From the NCBI RefSeq assembly GCF_902686445.1, contig NC_062214.1:55835177-55899176 (forward strand): a DNA stretch of 64,000 nucleotides. Reading direction: 5' to 3'. The notes beneath the pieces were generated by a model. That model was not told the origin of the DNA. It did not search any database and worked only from the letters and a program-made list of their open reading frames with translations. The DNA is from Sciurus carolinensis. Taxonomy: Eukaryota; Chordata; Mammalia; Rodentia; Sciuridae. This document shows, one piece after another, positions 43,930-57,414 of this stretch; position 1 is the stretch's first letter; each line of letters begins with the position of its first letter. The position numbers and the translations under genes are program-made.

Positions 43930-44548
43930 CCTTCTTCAAAAAAGTACATGGAAATCCTATCCATCAGTCACTATGAACGTGAATTTATTTGTAATAGGGT
44001 CTTTGCAAATGTAATCAAGAGGTCCTTGGGATGAACCCTTAATCCAATATCACCGGTGTCCTTTTCTATTTTTAATTTTTTGGTGCTGGGGATTGAATCC
44101 AGGAGTGCCTTACCACTGTGCTACATCCCAGTCCTTTTTACTTTTTATTTTGAGATAGGACCTTGCTAAGTTGCCAGAGCTGGACTCAAACTTGTGATCC
44201 TCCTGCCTCAGTCTCCCTAAGTCACTAGGATTACAGGTCTGCACTACCTGGCTCTGATGCCCTTTGAAGAGGGGAAGACAGCCACGAGAAAACAGGGGAG
44301 AACCCAAGTGACACAGAGACAGAGACTGGAGTGATGTAGCTGGGAGCCAGGGAGCACCAAGGACTGACAGCCACCACCAGAAACTGGGAAGGGGATGGGA
44401 AGGGTTCTCCCTACAGGATCAGAAAGAGCATGACCCAGCTGACAACTTGATTTTGAACTTCTAGCTCCCAGAACTGTGGGACAATCAATTTCTGATGTTT
44501 TAAGCCATCTAGTTTGTAGTCCTTTCCACAGCTACCCTAGGAAATGAA
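43930..44548 (+). mobile_element. MaLR-like LTR interrupted by a SINE
   Basis: The left part, AATAGGGTCTTTGCAAATGT and TGGGATGAACCCTTAATCCA, and the right part, ACACAGAGACAGAGACTGGA, CCAGAACTGTGGGACAATCA, TTTTAAGCCATCTAGTTTGT and CTACCCTAGGAAATGAA, are halves of one MLT/MST-type LTR. They are split by the SINE at 44069-44258. Confidence 0.7.
44069..44258 (-). mobile_element. B1-ID composite SINE inserted in an LTR
   Basis: TTGGTGCTGGGGATTGAATC, CACTGTGCTACATCCCAGTC, TTTTGAGATAGGACCTTGCT and CTAGGATTACAGGTCTGCAC. It sits at the point where the LTR sequence breaks, near GGTGTCCTTTT on one side and GATGCCCTTT on the other, a likely imperfect target-site duplication. Confidence 0.9.
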
Positions 44549-44624
44549 CGTATTAAAAAAGGAGATGCCCCAATCTCACTTGGTAGTCAACCTCTCAGGA
44601 TCACTTAAATTTCTCTGGAAAGTT

Positions 44625-44854
<230 letters not shown>

Positions 44855-44855
<1 letters not shown>

Positions 44856-44937
44856 TTGTTCCAGTGTTGGAGATCAAACCTAGGACCTCACATGTACTAG
44901 GCAAGTGCTCTACCACTGAGTTACATCCCCAGCCCAA
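44855..44937 (-). mobile_element. ID SINE
   Basis: GGAGATCAAACCTAGGACCT, GGCAAGTGCTCTACCACTGA, GTTACATCCCCAGCCCAA. Confidence 0.9.
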
Positions 44938-47900
44938 GTTATTTATTACATTTAATCTGAATCTCTCTGCTGCCTTTCTTTTCTCAGTGGAGACAATTTT
45001 GATCCCTTGGGATTGTTCTTGATGATCTTTCTAGAGCTTTCTCATCCACTCTTCTACTGGAACCCACATCTGTGTGACTTTCTTGGTCTCACTCCCTGAC
45101 CTTCAGGCTATCATAGGAACTTGGCTTCCCTGCTCTTCCCTAATGCTTCCACACTAGGTCCTAATCTAGATTCTACCTTTTATTAAAGAAAACTCCAGAA
45201 GTGAAAGTTTCCTCAAGGTAGTCCTTCTGGGCTCAATGCCTCTTTTGTTCTGTAACTGGCTCAGAATCAATAAAGGTTCCTGGGGGACATTTAGGATTCT
45301 CCATTCTCTGGTTCCGGGAGAAGATGATGGTGGGCAGAGGGGAAGATCTGCAGAGCCAGAGGCAGCTCCCAGTTCTGCACCAGCCCCTCACTCCCATATG
45401 ACTCTTGATAACACAACACAACTGGCTAGCAGTGGGAAATTCTTAGCAACCCATTCTTTGTAGAGCAACATCTGTAGTGCAGTCCCAAGAGAATTTTTGA
45501 AGGAGTAGGTATAATCAGGGCAGAATGGTAAAGTTGCAAAGGTCATGCACTGCATAATTTCAGGGGTCACTATTCACATGACTGTGATGGAACAGAATCC
45601 CTGGAGTTATGCAATGTGGAGGATCTGGGTAAACAAGGCCTGATGCAGTTTCCAGGCCTATCAGGAGCCAGACCTGGATTTCTTCATCTGTCCTGTCCTC
45701 AGTTAGTTTCAAAGGGGTGGAGAACCCCCTTTTTCTTGCTTTCCTGAGGTCCCTTCCTTCCTAAGATGGTAAGACTATATTAAGAGCATAAGTGGGCCAG
45801 AAAGCAGCTGAGGATTTACTCTTTGAACCCAAGGAAGCAGTCACAGCTAGACATGATCATTTGAGAAAATGTTAGGTTCTACAATACCAGGAATCAGACT
45901 GGGGCTATTCATGATTAATAACACAGCTGTTTTGGGAACAGTTGCCCTGTGTGGAGTACATTATCTCATTTCACCCTGCAACAAAACTATAGGGTGAGTG
46001 TCATATACCCAACTCACAGATCAGGAAACTGAGGTAGAGCAGTACTAATCAACTCTGTCACACTCCTGGATAAGAAGCCAAACCGAACTCGGAATCTACT
46101 CCTGAAAGACAATGGCTTCAAGAATTCTTTTGTGAATTTCTCTCAGGGAGGGATCTGGGAATAAAAATGAAGAGTCTCCATTACTGTTGAAAAAATACAA
46201 GATGGACCTGGACGTTCTGGGAGGACCCCCTGAGGGGCGGAGCCTAAGGAAGGATGCAGATGAGACTAGGGGTGCAATGTCACCCTGTATGGGCAGTGAG
46301 AAGAACTGCCTTTTGAGGTCTATGACATCATGAAGACTCTGAGTTACACGCAGCCGGGGAAACCATGTCTTATTCTCCATTCTATTCTTAGCCTGCTTCC
46401 TACCACAGTGCAGAAGGTGCTGGGACCCTGCAGTCCAGAAGATGGGAAGGCCATTAGATGAGAGATGGTGCATGCTGGGTAACCAGTGATAGAATTTGTT
46501 AGGGGATAACAGCCTAAAAATAAAAACTGATTCCTGAAAGCAGCTGCTCCCGTGATGTTGGAGTCATTTACTGCAAAGGGAAGCTGGGAAGACTGCTAAG
46601 GGATTGGCATGTGGAGATGGCCTTCCCTTCCTCAGCTCCATCCTGGTGCTCCCCACTGTGGGCAGAACATGGACTGGCCCCAGGGGGTGGCCATTCTGAC
46701 TGTGCAGATTCCCTGAGCCATGGCCAGGGTGGGACATATTCTTCTCTGGGTCTTGGTTTTCTCATCTATGAACAGAGTTTACCATATCACTGTTTTTTAA
46801 GAAACATAAAACTAGGTTGTTCTGATAGAATGGTACAGGGTCTCTTTCCACCCACCTCTGTGGCCCCCTTTCCCTATCTGTACTCTGTGGGACACAGTTT
46901 GAAAAGCAATGGACTGAAGTTATTTGACCAACAAATGACTGGGGCTGGGATGGGGGCAGACAGCTACCAAAGAAGCCAACCAGAAATTTCCAGTTAGTGA
47001 TGAGCTGTGAAAAATTCAGTAAGAGGTGACCAGAGGGGGGTTTGCCTTCTTTAAATGGGTGGTCAGAAAATGGCTTCCTGGAGCAAGGGATATTCGAACC
47101 TGAATGACCAGAATGAGTCATGTACAGCCAAGTGGGAAGAACATCCAGACAGGGAAAAGGGGGCAAAGATCCTGAGGTTGGAAGGAAGCAGAAGGGGGAG
47201 TGAAAGGAGGGGAGATGGAGTCACAGGAGCTGATGGGACAGGTAGGCACACCAGCTCCTGTGGGTCAAGGAGGGGGAGCGGCTTGATTGTAAGAATGACA
47301 GGGTCATCTCTGAGGTCCTCTGAGAGCTTCTGCAATCTCCCAGGTGCTGAGGAGGGATATGCAAATAACCTTAATGGATTGCTGCCTGCAGCTAAGGGTG
47401 AATTGTTCCACACAGTACTTGTACCATTTTCCAACCACTCAACATTGCCAGAGGCTTATCTGGTGGACACAAGAAAGAGTCCTGATGAACCTGGGGACCC
47501 ACTGAGATGGCAGGTGGAGCTCCCAAGAGGAGGGCAGACGTGAGGCCTGGAGGGTTCTGGGAAGCTGAAGCTCTAACCCAGGGCTACAAAACCCCACCCA
47601 TCCCCATCCCAGCCTGTCCCTCAGGAATGGGTATTCAGCTATCCAAGTAATCAGGCCCTCAGTGATTGGAGGACCTTCTGCTAAAACATCATCAAAATAA
47701 ATCACAGCGGAAGCCGGTGTGGGGTAATTAGGAAACAAGTGGGAACCCCAGAACCAGGCTGCTCCAGGAGGAACTGATGGCTTGAGGAAGGAGCGAAGAC
47801 CCTGGCTGGGTCTTATGGGCCTGGGGGTGGGGATGAAGCCCATGGATAGAGTGTGGAGGACAGGAGACAGAGACAAGCGCTAGACAGGCACCTGCTCAAC

Positions 47901-50115
47901 TCCAGGGACCACCCCTCACCCTCCCAGAGACTTTCTGGAGACTGGTGTCCCCTGAGGCCACCCAAGGAGCAAGGGGAGCATGCAGGGTTGGGTCTTTGAC
48001 TCACATGCAAGAAGAGGGGCGGCCAGGCTTGGATGGAAACTGACCTGTGGCAGGACCCTGCTGAGGGGGTGGGTCCTCACCCTAGCATAATACACGGGAT
48101 GCTTCACCTCTTTGAATCCAGGGAGAAAAAAGGAAAAAGGAACCAAAATGAGTATCCAACACGGCCGAGCTTTAAATAGAAGGTTGCTGGTGTGAAAAGA
48201 GGTTGAGCAGAGCCACCCCGAGGGTAGCAAAGGCTTGCTGGGTCACTGCATTTGAGATGGAGGATTTTAAGCCCCCCTGGTGGATCTCTCCCTTCTCTGG
48301 GGTTGGCCCTTGAGCCCTGGTGCAGCTGCCTCATTCCTGCCACAGGATCAGACCTGGCTGCTTGCCTAGATCAGCATCTCTCTAGACTGAGTCCCTCAAT
48401 CTGCTATAGAAAAAAAGAGCTCCCTGGTCACATTCTGTGTGAGAAACTTGGTGGAGATTTCCAGCCAATCAGCATATGGAAAGGACTCATTTGATTTTTG
48501 TCTAACTCCGCATTTCCTTGGGGGATGAGACCCTTTATGTGCGCAATGCCTATTGCTGTTCTTGGAAGGTGTTTTCTGTAGAAGTCACTTTGAGGAACAC
48601 TGGCCTAACTCTTAGGACAAATATACTTTAATCCAAGGTCAAGAACAGCTATGTTATGGAAGCCGGGGCCCTATCTCAGGCATGAGATAGGAGACAGGGA
48701 AGCAAATCTTGACTGTCTCACTCTACTAACTGGAGGCAAAGGCTGTAGTTCTGTCTTCAGGGAGTGGGGGGAAAGTGACCCCAAGACACAGGACTAGAGG
48801 GAATGGCTTAGAACCCAAAAGGAATTGTTTTGGGCTTTAAACTGGGGGTCCAAAATCAGATCACCTTGGAATTAACGGGGGGTGATTTTGAAAAACACAG
48901 ATTCCCCACACCCATCCCCTATCCCACTGAGGCAGACTCTCTTGGGAACACTTTGGGATCCAGGCACCTAGCAGAACCTCAGATGCTGCTAATTCTAGGA
49001 CTGAAATCTATTTCCTGTGATGGTCACCAGGCTTCCATTTCTTATAATATCCCTTACGTTCCTGAGGCATCCTAAGATCCAGCTGTTCCCTGGAGCCATC
49101 TGGATGTGCAGGTAGAAGTGAGAGGCTGTGGGGGTGGGGTAGGGGAGGAAGTAAGTGGGGGAAGGTCAGACTTTTGCTGGGGAAAATTCCCCTACAGATG
49201 AGCAGGGTGACACCTGGGACAAGGAAGTTAGGTTCTCGAAGGGAGATGAGAGGTTGGGATTCCCCTTGCTTGGACACTTCTCTTATGAAAGACCTTCTTC
49301 TCCAAAGTGGCCCTGGAACTAGTGAGGACATAGAGGGCAGAGCCAGAAGGTGACCCAAGGGTGGACAATGGGTGCCTCAGGACTGAATATGTCCATGGTT
49401 GGGTTCTGATCGGATGGTACTGTGTTTCTGTGATATGCCACCTCCTCTTACTGGTTTGCATGTGGCCTGCAGTAAGAGGGAGGGGCCCCAGAAACTGGAG
49501 TTGAAGCCACAGCTCAGCCTCCCTCCAAGCACCCTTCCCTCTCTGGGATGCCCTCTCTCTAAGTGCATAATGGAGAAGGCAATGTGTGATTCTGAGTCCC
49601 TTTCTGTTCTAATGTTTTATGATTCTATAAAATGGAGGCCCAGGAAAGCTTGGTGACATACCAAAATGTAGACAGAGGCTCAGGGATCCTGGTGACCTAC
49701 CACACTCCACCCCTTTGGCTAGTGGCTTTCAGTGAGTGCTTAGTTTATTGTAATTCCATTTCACAGATGTGAAAATGGAGGTATTCAGTAATGTGTCTGC
49801 AGTGAGATAGTTTCTGGGTTCCTGATCTATTTAATCCTCTTTTTAGTAGTAACTGGACTTTTTGCAGTTCTGTATTCCCCCTTCCTTCCACCTCCCACTC
49901 CCCACAAGGACCAAGCTTTGGGGCTATCACACAATTGCTGTATTTTCAGTGCCCTCTAGAGGGCGCCTCTTCGCAGAGCGGTATCAAGACCCAGGACTAG
50001 GTGGAAACCACAGGTCTGGTTTCTTTGGATCTGTGACCCAGCGAAGGATTGCCCAAGAGGGTATTGTGAGTCCTCTCCTTGTCAAGAACTGAAAAGAATT
50101 TAGAGTGTAATGGTC

Positions 50116-50174
50116 TGTTCGTTCATTCGTTCGTTCATTCATTCATTCATTCATTCATTCATTCATTCATTCAA
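50116..50174. repeat. (TTCA)n microsatellite
   Basis: About 14 TTCA/TTCG units; likely expanded from the tail of an old L2/MIR element. Confidence 0.93.
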
Positions 50175-50659
50175 CTATTCTGTTGTGTGTGCCTGCCATT
50201 GGGTTAGGTACAGCACACAGAAGATACAAAGGTCCTTGCTTTGGTTTCCAGACACCCCCACCAGGAACCATCATGGACAGTAGGTTTACAATCGATCTTG
50301 ATCTGGAAGAGTGGGCCTCAGTGTCTCCATTTGGCAAATACTGAAGGAGAGGCTCAGAGAGGCAAAGCAATTTCCTGACTGGCATGCAGACACCCAGTGC
50401 TCAGTTCCCATGACTCTAGCTCCAGTGCGCATACTGGATACATCCAGCTTCTCACTCCTTGCTGGGAGCTGTGTGTAGGGGAGGTGCTGACAGAGCCCAC
50501 TCCCCTCCCCCACAAGTAGAAGGCATCACTATGGCAACTCTGCCCCAAACAGCAACCTTCTTTGACTTCGAGATCACATGTCCCCACTTGCTGATGCTGT
50601 AATTTTCCATAGCAGGACCTTGCAAAGCTCAAAGATAATAATAACAGCTGCTTTTTAAA

Positions 50660-50825
50660 ATTGTCTGTCTACTTTGTGCCAGGTTCACTATTTGCTTTAT
50701 CTTTAACTCCCACAACTTCCCCACAAGTCCATTTCACAGATGCAGAAACAAGTTCAGAGAGGATAAGTGCATTGCCCAAGGGCACACAGCCAGGATTTCA
50801 GCCTAGATCTGAACTGCCAGAGCCC
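50660..50825 (+). mobile_element. MIR element
   Basis: CTTTGTGCCAGGTTCACTAT, CCATTTCACAGATGCAGAAA, TTGCCCAAGGGCACACAGCC and GGATTTCAGCCTAGATCTGA. Confidence 0.82.
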
Positions 50826-50969
50826 AAGTTCTTTCTACTTTATCTCTGTGGCCCTGCCTTCTTTCCCCCTTTCCATTTGTTGCCTGTTCTTTACTTCCTG
50901 TCAAATCATCCCTTTTTCTTTCCCATCCCCAGTCTTCCTGCACACAGTTGGGCGTGGCCTGACCTGATG

Positions 50970-51240
50970 ACAGAAGGAAGTTCTGGAGCAGTTTCTCAGT
51001 TTGGCACTGCTGACATTCGGGGTTGAATGATTCTCTGCTGCGTGTGTGTTTGCACATGTGCGTGTGCTTTGTGTTTTGTGTTACAAAACATTGTAAGATG
51101 CTTAGCAGCATCCCTGGTTTTTCTCCATGGCAAGGAGTAGCATCCTCCTCTTCTTTGGTGATAACAAAAAAAAATATCTCCGAACGTGGCCTAATGTTCC
51201 CAGGGAGCAAAAGTACTCTCAGTTAAAAACCACTGCTTTG
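50970..51240 (+). mobile_element. hAT-Charlie-type MITE fossil
   Basis: TTTCTCAGTTTGGCACTGCT, GATGCTTAGCAGCATCCCTG, GCAAAAGTACTCTCAGTTAA and ACCACTGCTT form the usual body and the inverted-repeat end of a common MITE. Confidence 0.65.
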
Positions 51241-51960
51241 TAGAAATAAGGGATCGAGGTCAAGTTGATAACAGCTCCCCCGCTTTAGACTTCCAGGAGG
51301 CAGGGGGCAAGAAGAGAGGATTGATTTATTTACAGCTGTGTTATCCATACTTAACATAGTGCTGAGCACACAGCAAGTACTATGAAAGAAGGATAGATGG
51401 AAGGATGGATGGGTGGTTGGGCTCTGTGGACTTGGCATGTTCTGGGACTGAAGGTCTGGGTTCCTCCTGTACAGATCCTCACCAATTTGCTCTGGCCTGG
51501 GGTATAGCCCTTCCCCTCTCTGGAGCCCAGGTTCCTTTTGTGATCTCTTAAGTGAGGGTCATCACAGGCCCCTGGGCATTTGTGACTCTGGACAGCCAGA
51601 GACCAGGGGGCTGAAGAAGGACTGTCCCCAGGTCAGATAGTGCAAACCTACCTACTCCTGTCTTTCTCTTTCATCTTCTTACCCCTCAAGTCAAATTCAT
51701 TATAGAGACAGGCAAACCTTTTCCACAATATTGACCCTGCTCAGGAGACATGGCTCCTTTTTTTGGGTGGATGTCTTAAAAGGAAAAACATGTAACCTCA
51801 AAGGTAACCAAATATCCAAATCGTGATGCCCAGCATCACATACCCCAAATCCACCTATTCATGAGTTTAACAAAAAGCTTCTTTAGGATACACTGTAAGG
51901 CTATTGAGAGGGAGTGAAGTCGCCTCTCATACGCCCCAGCCAGCCCGCAGGGCCCGCCCC

Positions 51961-52026
<66 letters not shown>
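51961..52026. repeat. Compound microsatellite (CT)n(CA)n
   Basis: About 12 CT units then about 20 CA units. Confidence 0.97.
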
Positions 52027-52027
<1 letters not shown>

Positions 52028-53269
52028 CTGCTTACAAGGAGGCTCTGAGTTTTTAAAAGTAAACTCAACCATTTCCGTTCTTGCCCTGGATTCAACTTTT
52101 GAAAAAAGGAACCGTTTACCGGTTTCCTACCAATTCCCCTCTCTCTGGTCCTCCTCCTGCCTGTACTCCAGCTCCTGCATTCCGTCTCCAGCCCTACCCT
52201 GCCTGCCCTAGAGTCCCTCATCTGCAGACATCTTCTCTAACCTGTCCGGGGGTCCAGACCCCTTCACAGGGGTGGGGTGTCCTGTTGGGATCTGGGGGAT
52301 GGGAGCAGCCATCCCCAAAGGAAATAGCCCCCTTTGCCCCAGGGTACAGGGCTTCCTTGTGGAAGGAGACAGCAGTGCTGCTCCCATCTGGACCCAGAGC
52401 ATGGGTCAGGGACAGAAGGAGAGGAACACTCCTGTCTCCAGCAAGCACTTCCTCTTTCAGGTGCCTTCCTCAGGACAGACATTGCCCTGTCCTGTCCCCT
52501 GTTCCATTGGTAAGCAGGGCTGTCCCCCACACCCTGCTTCCTATCCGACTCTGGGTCTTTTTTCTTGAACCTGTCTAACGCCCCCACTTCAGCCTCCACC
52601 TCTAGCTGCCTTCACTCCTGGACACCTAGGGTTCAGGGCAGGCATTGGTTAGCTGCAGCAGGGACGCCCCAGTGCCTGCTGCCAGGAGCATGAGGCAGGG
52701 ATTTCTCAGAGACAGAAACATTTTTGCCAAAATGTTCAAAGCTTCTCAACCACATCTTAGAGTAAGAAACATTATACAAACATCGAATTTGTATATATTT
52801 GCTTATATACATGTACATGATGAATACTTATACTCTCATAGAGAGCTGCAGAATATTTAACAGAAATAAAAATTTTCGGAAACAATACTTACCCTTAACT
52901 ACATGGGAGGCACTGTAAGATTATTCTTTCTCATTCCATTAAAGCCCCCACTAAATTGGTGTCACAGTCTGCAGTTGGACAAATCCTGTGCTAGTTGTTC
53001 CTACAGACAGACTAAAAGTGACACTCCAAGCAGACCCCTATGGGTCTCTTCTGGCTCAGTTGAGGTCCCCTAGTGCCCAACCAGAAGTGTCTTGGGGGAT
53101 CTTTTTCTAGAAGGCATTTAAAATGAACTCATGCTAAAAGTTGGGACATGCAGTTTCTGACTAAGACAGAAGAGTCAGAACTTGGTACCATCCTGACTTT
53201 ACGGCTTGTAACCTCAAGGGGGCTGCGGAACTGGCAGAGAGGAGGAATTGGGGGCATGGACAAGGTGCC

Positions 53270-53435
53270 CACATTATGTCTTTTCATCTTCACAAAAATC
53301 CACTTCTGGAGTTTTTACCCCTTTTGAGAAAAAAGGAAACACCCTCAAGGAGGCTCAGGAATCTCATCAAAGTCATGTAGCTGGTAAGTGGCTGTGCTGG
53401 GATTCAAACCCAAGTCTGTCTTGCAAGTCCCACAC
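53270..53435 (+). mobile_element. MIR element
   Basis: ATGTCTTTTCATCTTCACAA, GTCATGTAGCTGGTAAGTGG and GCTGGGATTCAAACCCAAGT. Confidence 0.72.
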
Positions 53436-53779
53436 ATGGTTCTTCCCCACCATCTCAGAAGGGAGCTCTCTCTTGAAGCTTCACTCTAGCTGGGGAGTGA
53501 GTACACAAGGATGGAGAATACATCACCTTGGCCCGCAGGGGTCAGGGGTAGCCTGGGATGGGAGTGTGTGCATGGGATGGTAAGCTGGGCAGGATGTGTG
53601 CCTGTGGGTGAGGGGGCTTCCAAACATTAAGAATCCCAATGCAAGTATAATTAATTAAATATGATTTTCCATGGAAAAATTTAGGAAAGGCAAATTACTT
53701 AATATTAAAATTAATTATAATAGCCTTGAGTGGTTACTGAGTGCTTGCTTTGTGGTGGACACTTTGCTAAGCCCTTTGC

Positions 53780-53885
53780 TTGAGTCATCTCAGCCACTGT
53801 TTACTCTGTACCCATCATGAGCTAGTACTGAGCACAGAGCCTGGTATCTGGTGACTCTCAGAAGACGTTATGGAATGAATGGACA
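53780..53885 (+). mobile_element. L2-like 3' fragment
   Basis: GTACTGAGCACAGAGCCTGG followed by TTATGGAATGAATGGACATG. Diverged. Confidence 0.5.
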
Positions 53886-55619
53886 TGACATCCTGGCATT
53901 AGGAACCACACACAAACATTCCTAAATTAACCGTAACTTGAGGAATTCCAGCATCTCTGAAAGATATCTTCTTCCATTGGACCAGTCCTTCATCTAAAAC
54001 ATTTTAAACTAGGGAGATCCTTTGGTCTATATTTTTTTCTTATAGGTTATCGTATAGGTTTTTCTTATAGGAAATACCCCCCACTTCACCACTCACTTCT
54101 ACCCCTATCAAGCCTTGGTCATTGCTTCCCCATTGCCTCCGGATTCGAGGCAATTTCTTCCTGGGTTCAGTGATTGACAGGTGAGCACTCTGCATCTGTC
54201 TTCACACTGTCTGCTGAACTGCCTTGCCTAGGGCACATGGGGCACTCTCACTGCTCCTTGTCCATGGTCACCCAGGAGGCAAGGAAGAGAGATGAGGATT
54301 AGCATTTAGACTTCTGGACTCTCAAATCAGGAGGAGGGACTGGCTATGGTCTCAGAAAACTTAGACTGCGCTCCTGTCTCTTTTCCTCTGTCACAGTGTG
54401 ACCTTTGGAAAGTCATTGCACCTTTCTGGGTTCCTTTCCCTTATCATGAGACGAGGTGGGTGTGTTTCCAAGGTCCAGAGTTCTCCCAAACTGTCAGACA
54501 TCTTCCCACTGCAACACCCAGCACCAGAAACAGCACATTAACCCAATTTAGCTTTGCGATTCCCTTTTTCCTCCTGGAAGCCACCCCCACAGAACTGGAA
54601 TTTACACATCAATCAAAATGCAGGGACCTGAGCTGCTTAATGGTGAAATCCTAGTGGAATCCCTCCTGTCAGAAGCCAGCTCCTGATTGGAGAGATAATG
54701 ATGGAAAAGTTTGGGTTGGATCCTGTCTCCCACCAGGAGATATCCCTCCACCCCCACAGCTTGTGCTGGCCTAGAATATGGGTTCAACCCACATATTGAC
54801 AACCTCCTACTCAACCCTAGTACTGGAAAGGGCTCCTGCTTCACTATTGTTGACTTTATTTGCAGAGTAACCCAGAGATGAAAAAGCTGTCCCTGGTCCC
54901 TTCTTAGTGAACAGATGTAAGTTCAGAGCACTGCTCTCCTCTCCCTTATGGAGAGTAGCCCTGTTCCAGATTCTGCCAATCTCTTCCCAACCTCTTCTTC
55001 ACCTCTCACTTCTTCACTTCTTCCCTGTGGTCCCTGCAGTAAGCTAAGTGGTTAAGAAATGAAGCCTATGGGTTCTCTCGACCTCTGTTCTGGCACCTCT
55101 ACACACCTAACATGCTGCCTACATCATTTAGTGGATTCCTTGGCCACCAGACCAAGGAGGCCTCCGCCTTCCCAGCTGACAGAGCTCAGGCCAAGGCTCA
55201 GAATATGCACCGCTCCAACAGCTCCAAAGAGGCACAGCAGGCATTTGAACACATGTCTTCTTGACTCTAAAGCTGCTACTCTGTCAACTACACATCAGTA
55301 TATCCTTTCAGATTCTAGGACTTGAAAACGCACAGGGAGTTGGCAGCAAAGTCTCCCTTGTTTGTTACTTAATCCCGGACACTAGGAGACAGGAGCCCCT
55401 TCTCACGTGTTTCTTAGCCCCATTCACTGTGAGTGGGCAAGAGCGAGAAAGTTTGCTCAACTCTACTGCGGATGCAGTTGGTGATGTCGGGAGCCTCCAG
55501 CACACACACATTCAGTGGGGAGACCGAGGCAGCGCAGCCTCAGCGCCGAGGCGCGCAACCTCAGCATCGCTCGCGGTCGCACAGAGAGAACCTTTCTCTG
55601 GAGGGAAGGAGACAGTTAC

Positions 55620-56000
55620 CTTGAAGAGTTGGACTTCCTCCTCCAAGAACTTCAGTCTTGTACACCTGGAGAGGTAACCGGGGACTCCTAAGGCCAGGAG
55701 GCCTGGGTCTCGCTGCGCAGCTGAGGAGACACTCGGCACGGGCGCTTGCGCACCCCTCCTCCTGCTGGCGTGCTGTCCGCAGGTCCCCTCGGGCGGTGGC
55801 CGCAGCGGCAGCGACTGGGTTGCGGAGTCCGGGCTGATCGGGAGAAGGGACACACAGAAAGGTGCCCGGAGCCCCTTAGCACCCGCGTCAGAAGCCGGCA
55901 GGCGAGGGTACGGAGAGAGAGAGAAAGAGACCTTGAGCAGTGCGGTGCGCGTCCTCAGCTCTGTGAGCCCCCTCTAGAACCGCGGGGAGGTAGGTGGGCG
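55620..56000 (-). other. ACAN: ACAN exon 1, non-coding 5'UTR (5' end approximate)
   Basis: The 3' boundary is visible: the minus strand reads CTTCAAG|GTAACT at 55620/55619, a good donor. Joined to exon 2 it gives ...CTTCAAG + GTGAACT-ATG, which matches the aggrecan leader junction as I recall it. The 5' end cannot be read directly; about 380 bp is assumed from the human exon and from the GC boxes just above it. The minus strand has no ATG from 55620 up to 56014, as expected for an efficient leader. The exon sits inside the CpG island. Confidence 0.7.
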
Positions 56001-56470
56001 GGCGGGCAGGCGGGCATGGCGCGCGGTGACACATACATAGGGGCGGGCGGGGGAGGGGAGGGCACTCCAGGGGTGAGGGGCGGGAGGGGGAGAGCGCAAA
56101 GGGAAGCCCCACCCCCGGGGGGCCGAGGGGCAGCCACCAGGGGAGGGGAAGGCAGAGGCGTCTGGAGCGCGCTGGACCCCGGCTCCAGACCGGCGCGCCG
56201 CTGTGGAAGCCGCTCGGCGCGCAGGGCGCGAGAGGAGCGCTGCCCGCGGTGGCGCGGACCGGGCATCTCTGAGGCCCGCGGGAGGAAGACGGCGCGGGAA
56301 GCGCTGGAGGGCCGCTTCTGCATTGCGGTCGGCAGCTCCGCAGTCGGAGGGGCCCCGGAAAACTGCACCCGCAGAGCCGCACCGAGCGTCCGGGTGCGGT
56401 GGCTAGAGCTGCCGACTGGGTTTCCCCAGCAGAACGCGGTCGGGGAGGGCGCCGGCCCCTGCTCTCGGGC
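55980..56470 (-). promoter_or_regulatory. ACAN: ACAN promoter region within a CpG island
   Basis: Strongly GC-rich and CpG-rich DNA runs from about 55.5 kb through exon 1 to 56.47 kb, then drops abruptly to AT-rich sequence. Several GC boxes (GGGCGG or its complement) are visible, for example at 55996-56015 and 56040-56060, and suit Sp1-type activation. No canonical TATAAA lies at a sensible distance above the presumed start; the nearest AT-rich word is CTATGTATG near 56035. This fits the TATA-less aggrecan promoter described in other mammals. The exact start site is inferred. Confidence 0.65.
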
Positions 56471-57414
56471 TGCAATTTAAAAGACCCTTCACAGAGGAGC
56501 TGGCTGAAAGTTTTGGGACTGGGGCATACGGGGATGGCAGGAGAGGGCTGAGAGAGGAGGTAAGGAAGCAGCAGGAAGGTGTACCAGGGCAAAACGCTGA
56601 GCGAGTCTTTTAAATCCAGGAGAGACCAAGGACATCTCAAATGAAAAGCAGGAATTCCTCTGTATTGCTTTAACTCCAGCACCTCTACAGCACGCTTTAG
56701 TAATTTTGTTTTTGAGAAAAAGAATAAAAGTACTAACAGTTTTGAATACCTTCCATGAGTCAACCTAATTAATTTCTCTAAAGAGCCAGTAAACATTAAA
56801 CTCTCGGCCCCTTTCCCCGAGAAGATGTGAAAACTGAGGCTTAGGAAGTGGTGGAGTTACCTGCTCAAGGTAGGGGTCTGAATTCAAGGTCATGCTCTCT
56901 CTGCTACACAAGCTGCTGTTAAAGCTGCAGTAACCTTTTTGGGTGCTCTAAACTGGCTGGTGGCCTTCATGGTCCTTATGGAGGCACTGATGTGCTTCCC
57001 AGTAAGATTCGATGGCCTCAGTCAATGTGGTGAAAGCCTCATGCCCCTCCTGGGCAAGGACTGAAGCACAAAGTGGGCTCTTGGTGTAGGCTGCACATTA
57101 CAAAACAGATAAATCAAGCTCTTTCTTGATTGCTAGGGATGGAGTGCCTCAGGATAACTATGCTAGAATTGTGTGGGTATCCTTCTAACCATCTCTGTTT
57201 GGGAAAGGGCTGTCTGGCCCAGGTTGTCCTGCGCGAGCCCCTTTTCTCTCCCCTGTTCAGAGCACTGAGGTTCCTGGGCAGAGAACTGTGCACACTCCAC
57301 CCTCCTGTCTCTTGGAGCTGTTGCTAAGGTGCTCCATTAGTTGGCTGTTCTTGACTCTCCCTTTTCCACCTGAGTCTGAGTCAGTTCTCTACATTAACAG
57401 AGCATTTAAAGCAC

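Larger units (their letters stand above)
55500..56470. other. CpG island
   Basis: The only long CpG-rich, GC-rich block in the window, covering exon 1 and the promoter. It includes runs such as GGCGGGCGGGCAGGCGGGC and clustered GCGC sites. The edges are judged by eye. Confidence 0.9.

Noticed and set aside
55746..56796. Long open frames on both strands across the CpG island (up to about 300 codons)
   Set aside because: High GC removes stop codons. The predicted proteins are Arg/Pro/Gly-rich without domains, and the region is the ACAN promoter and 5'UTR.
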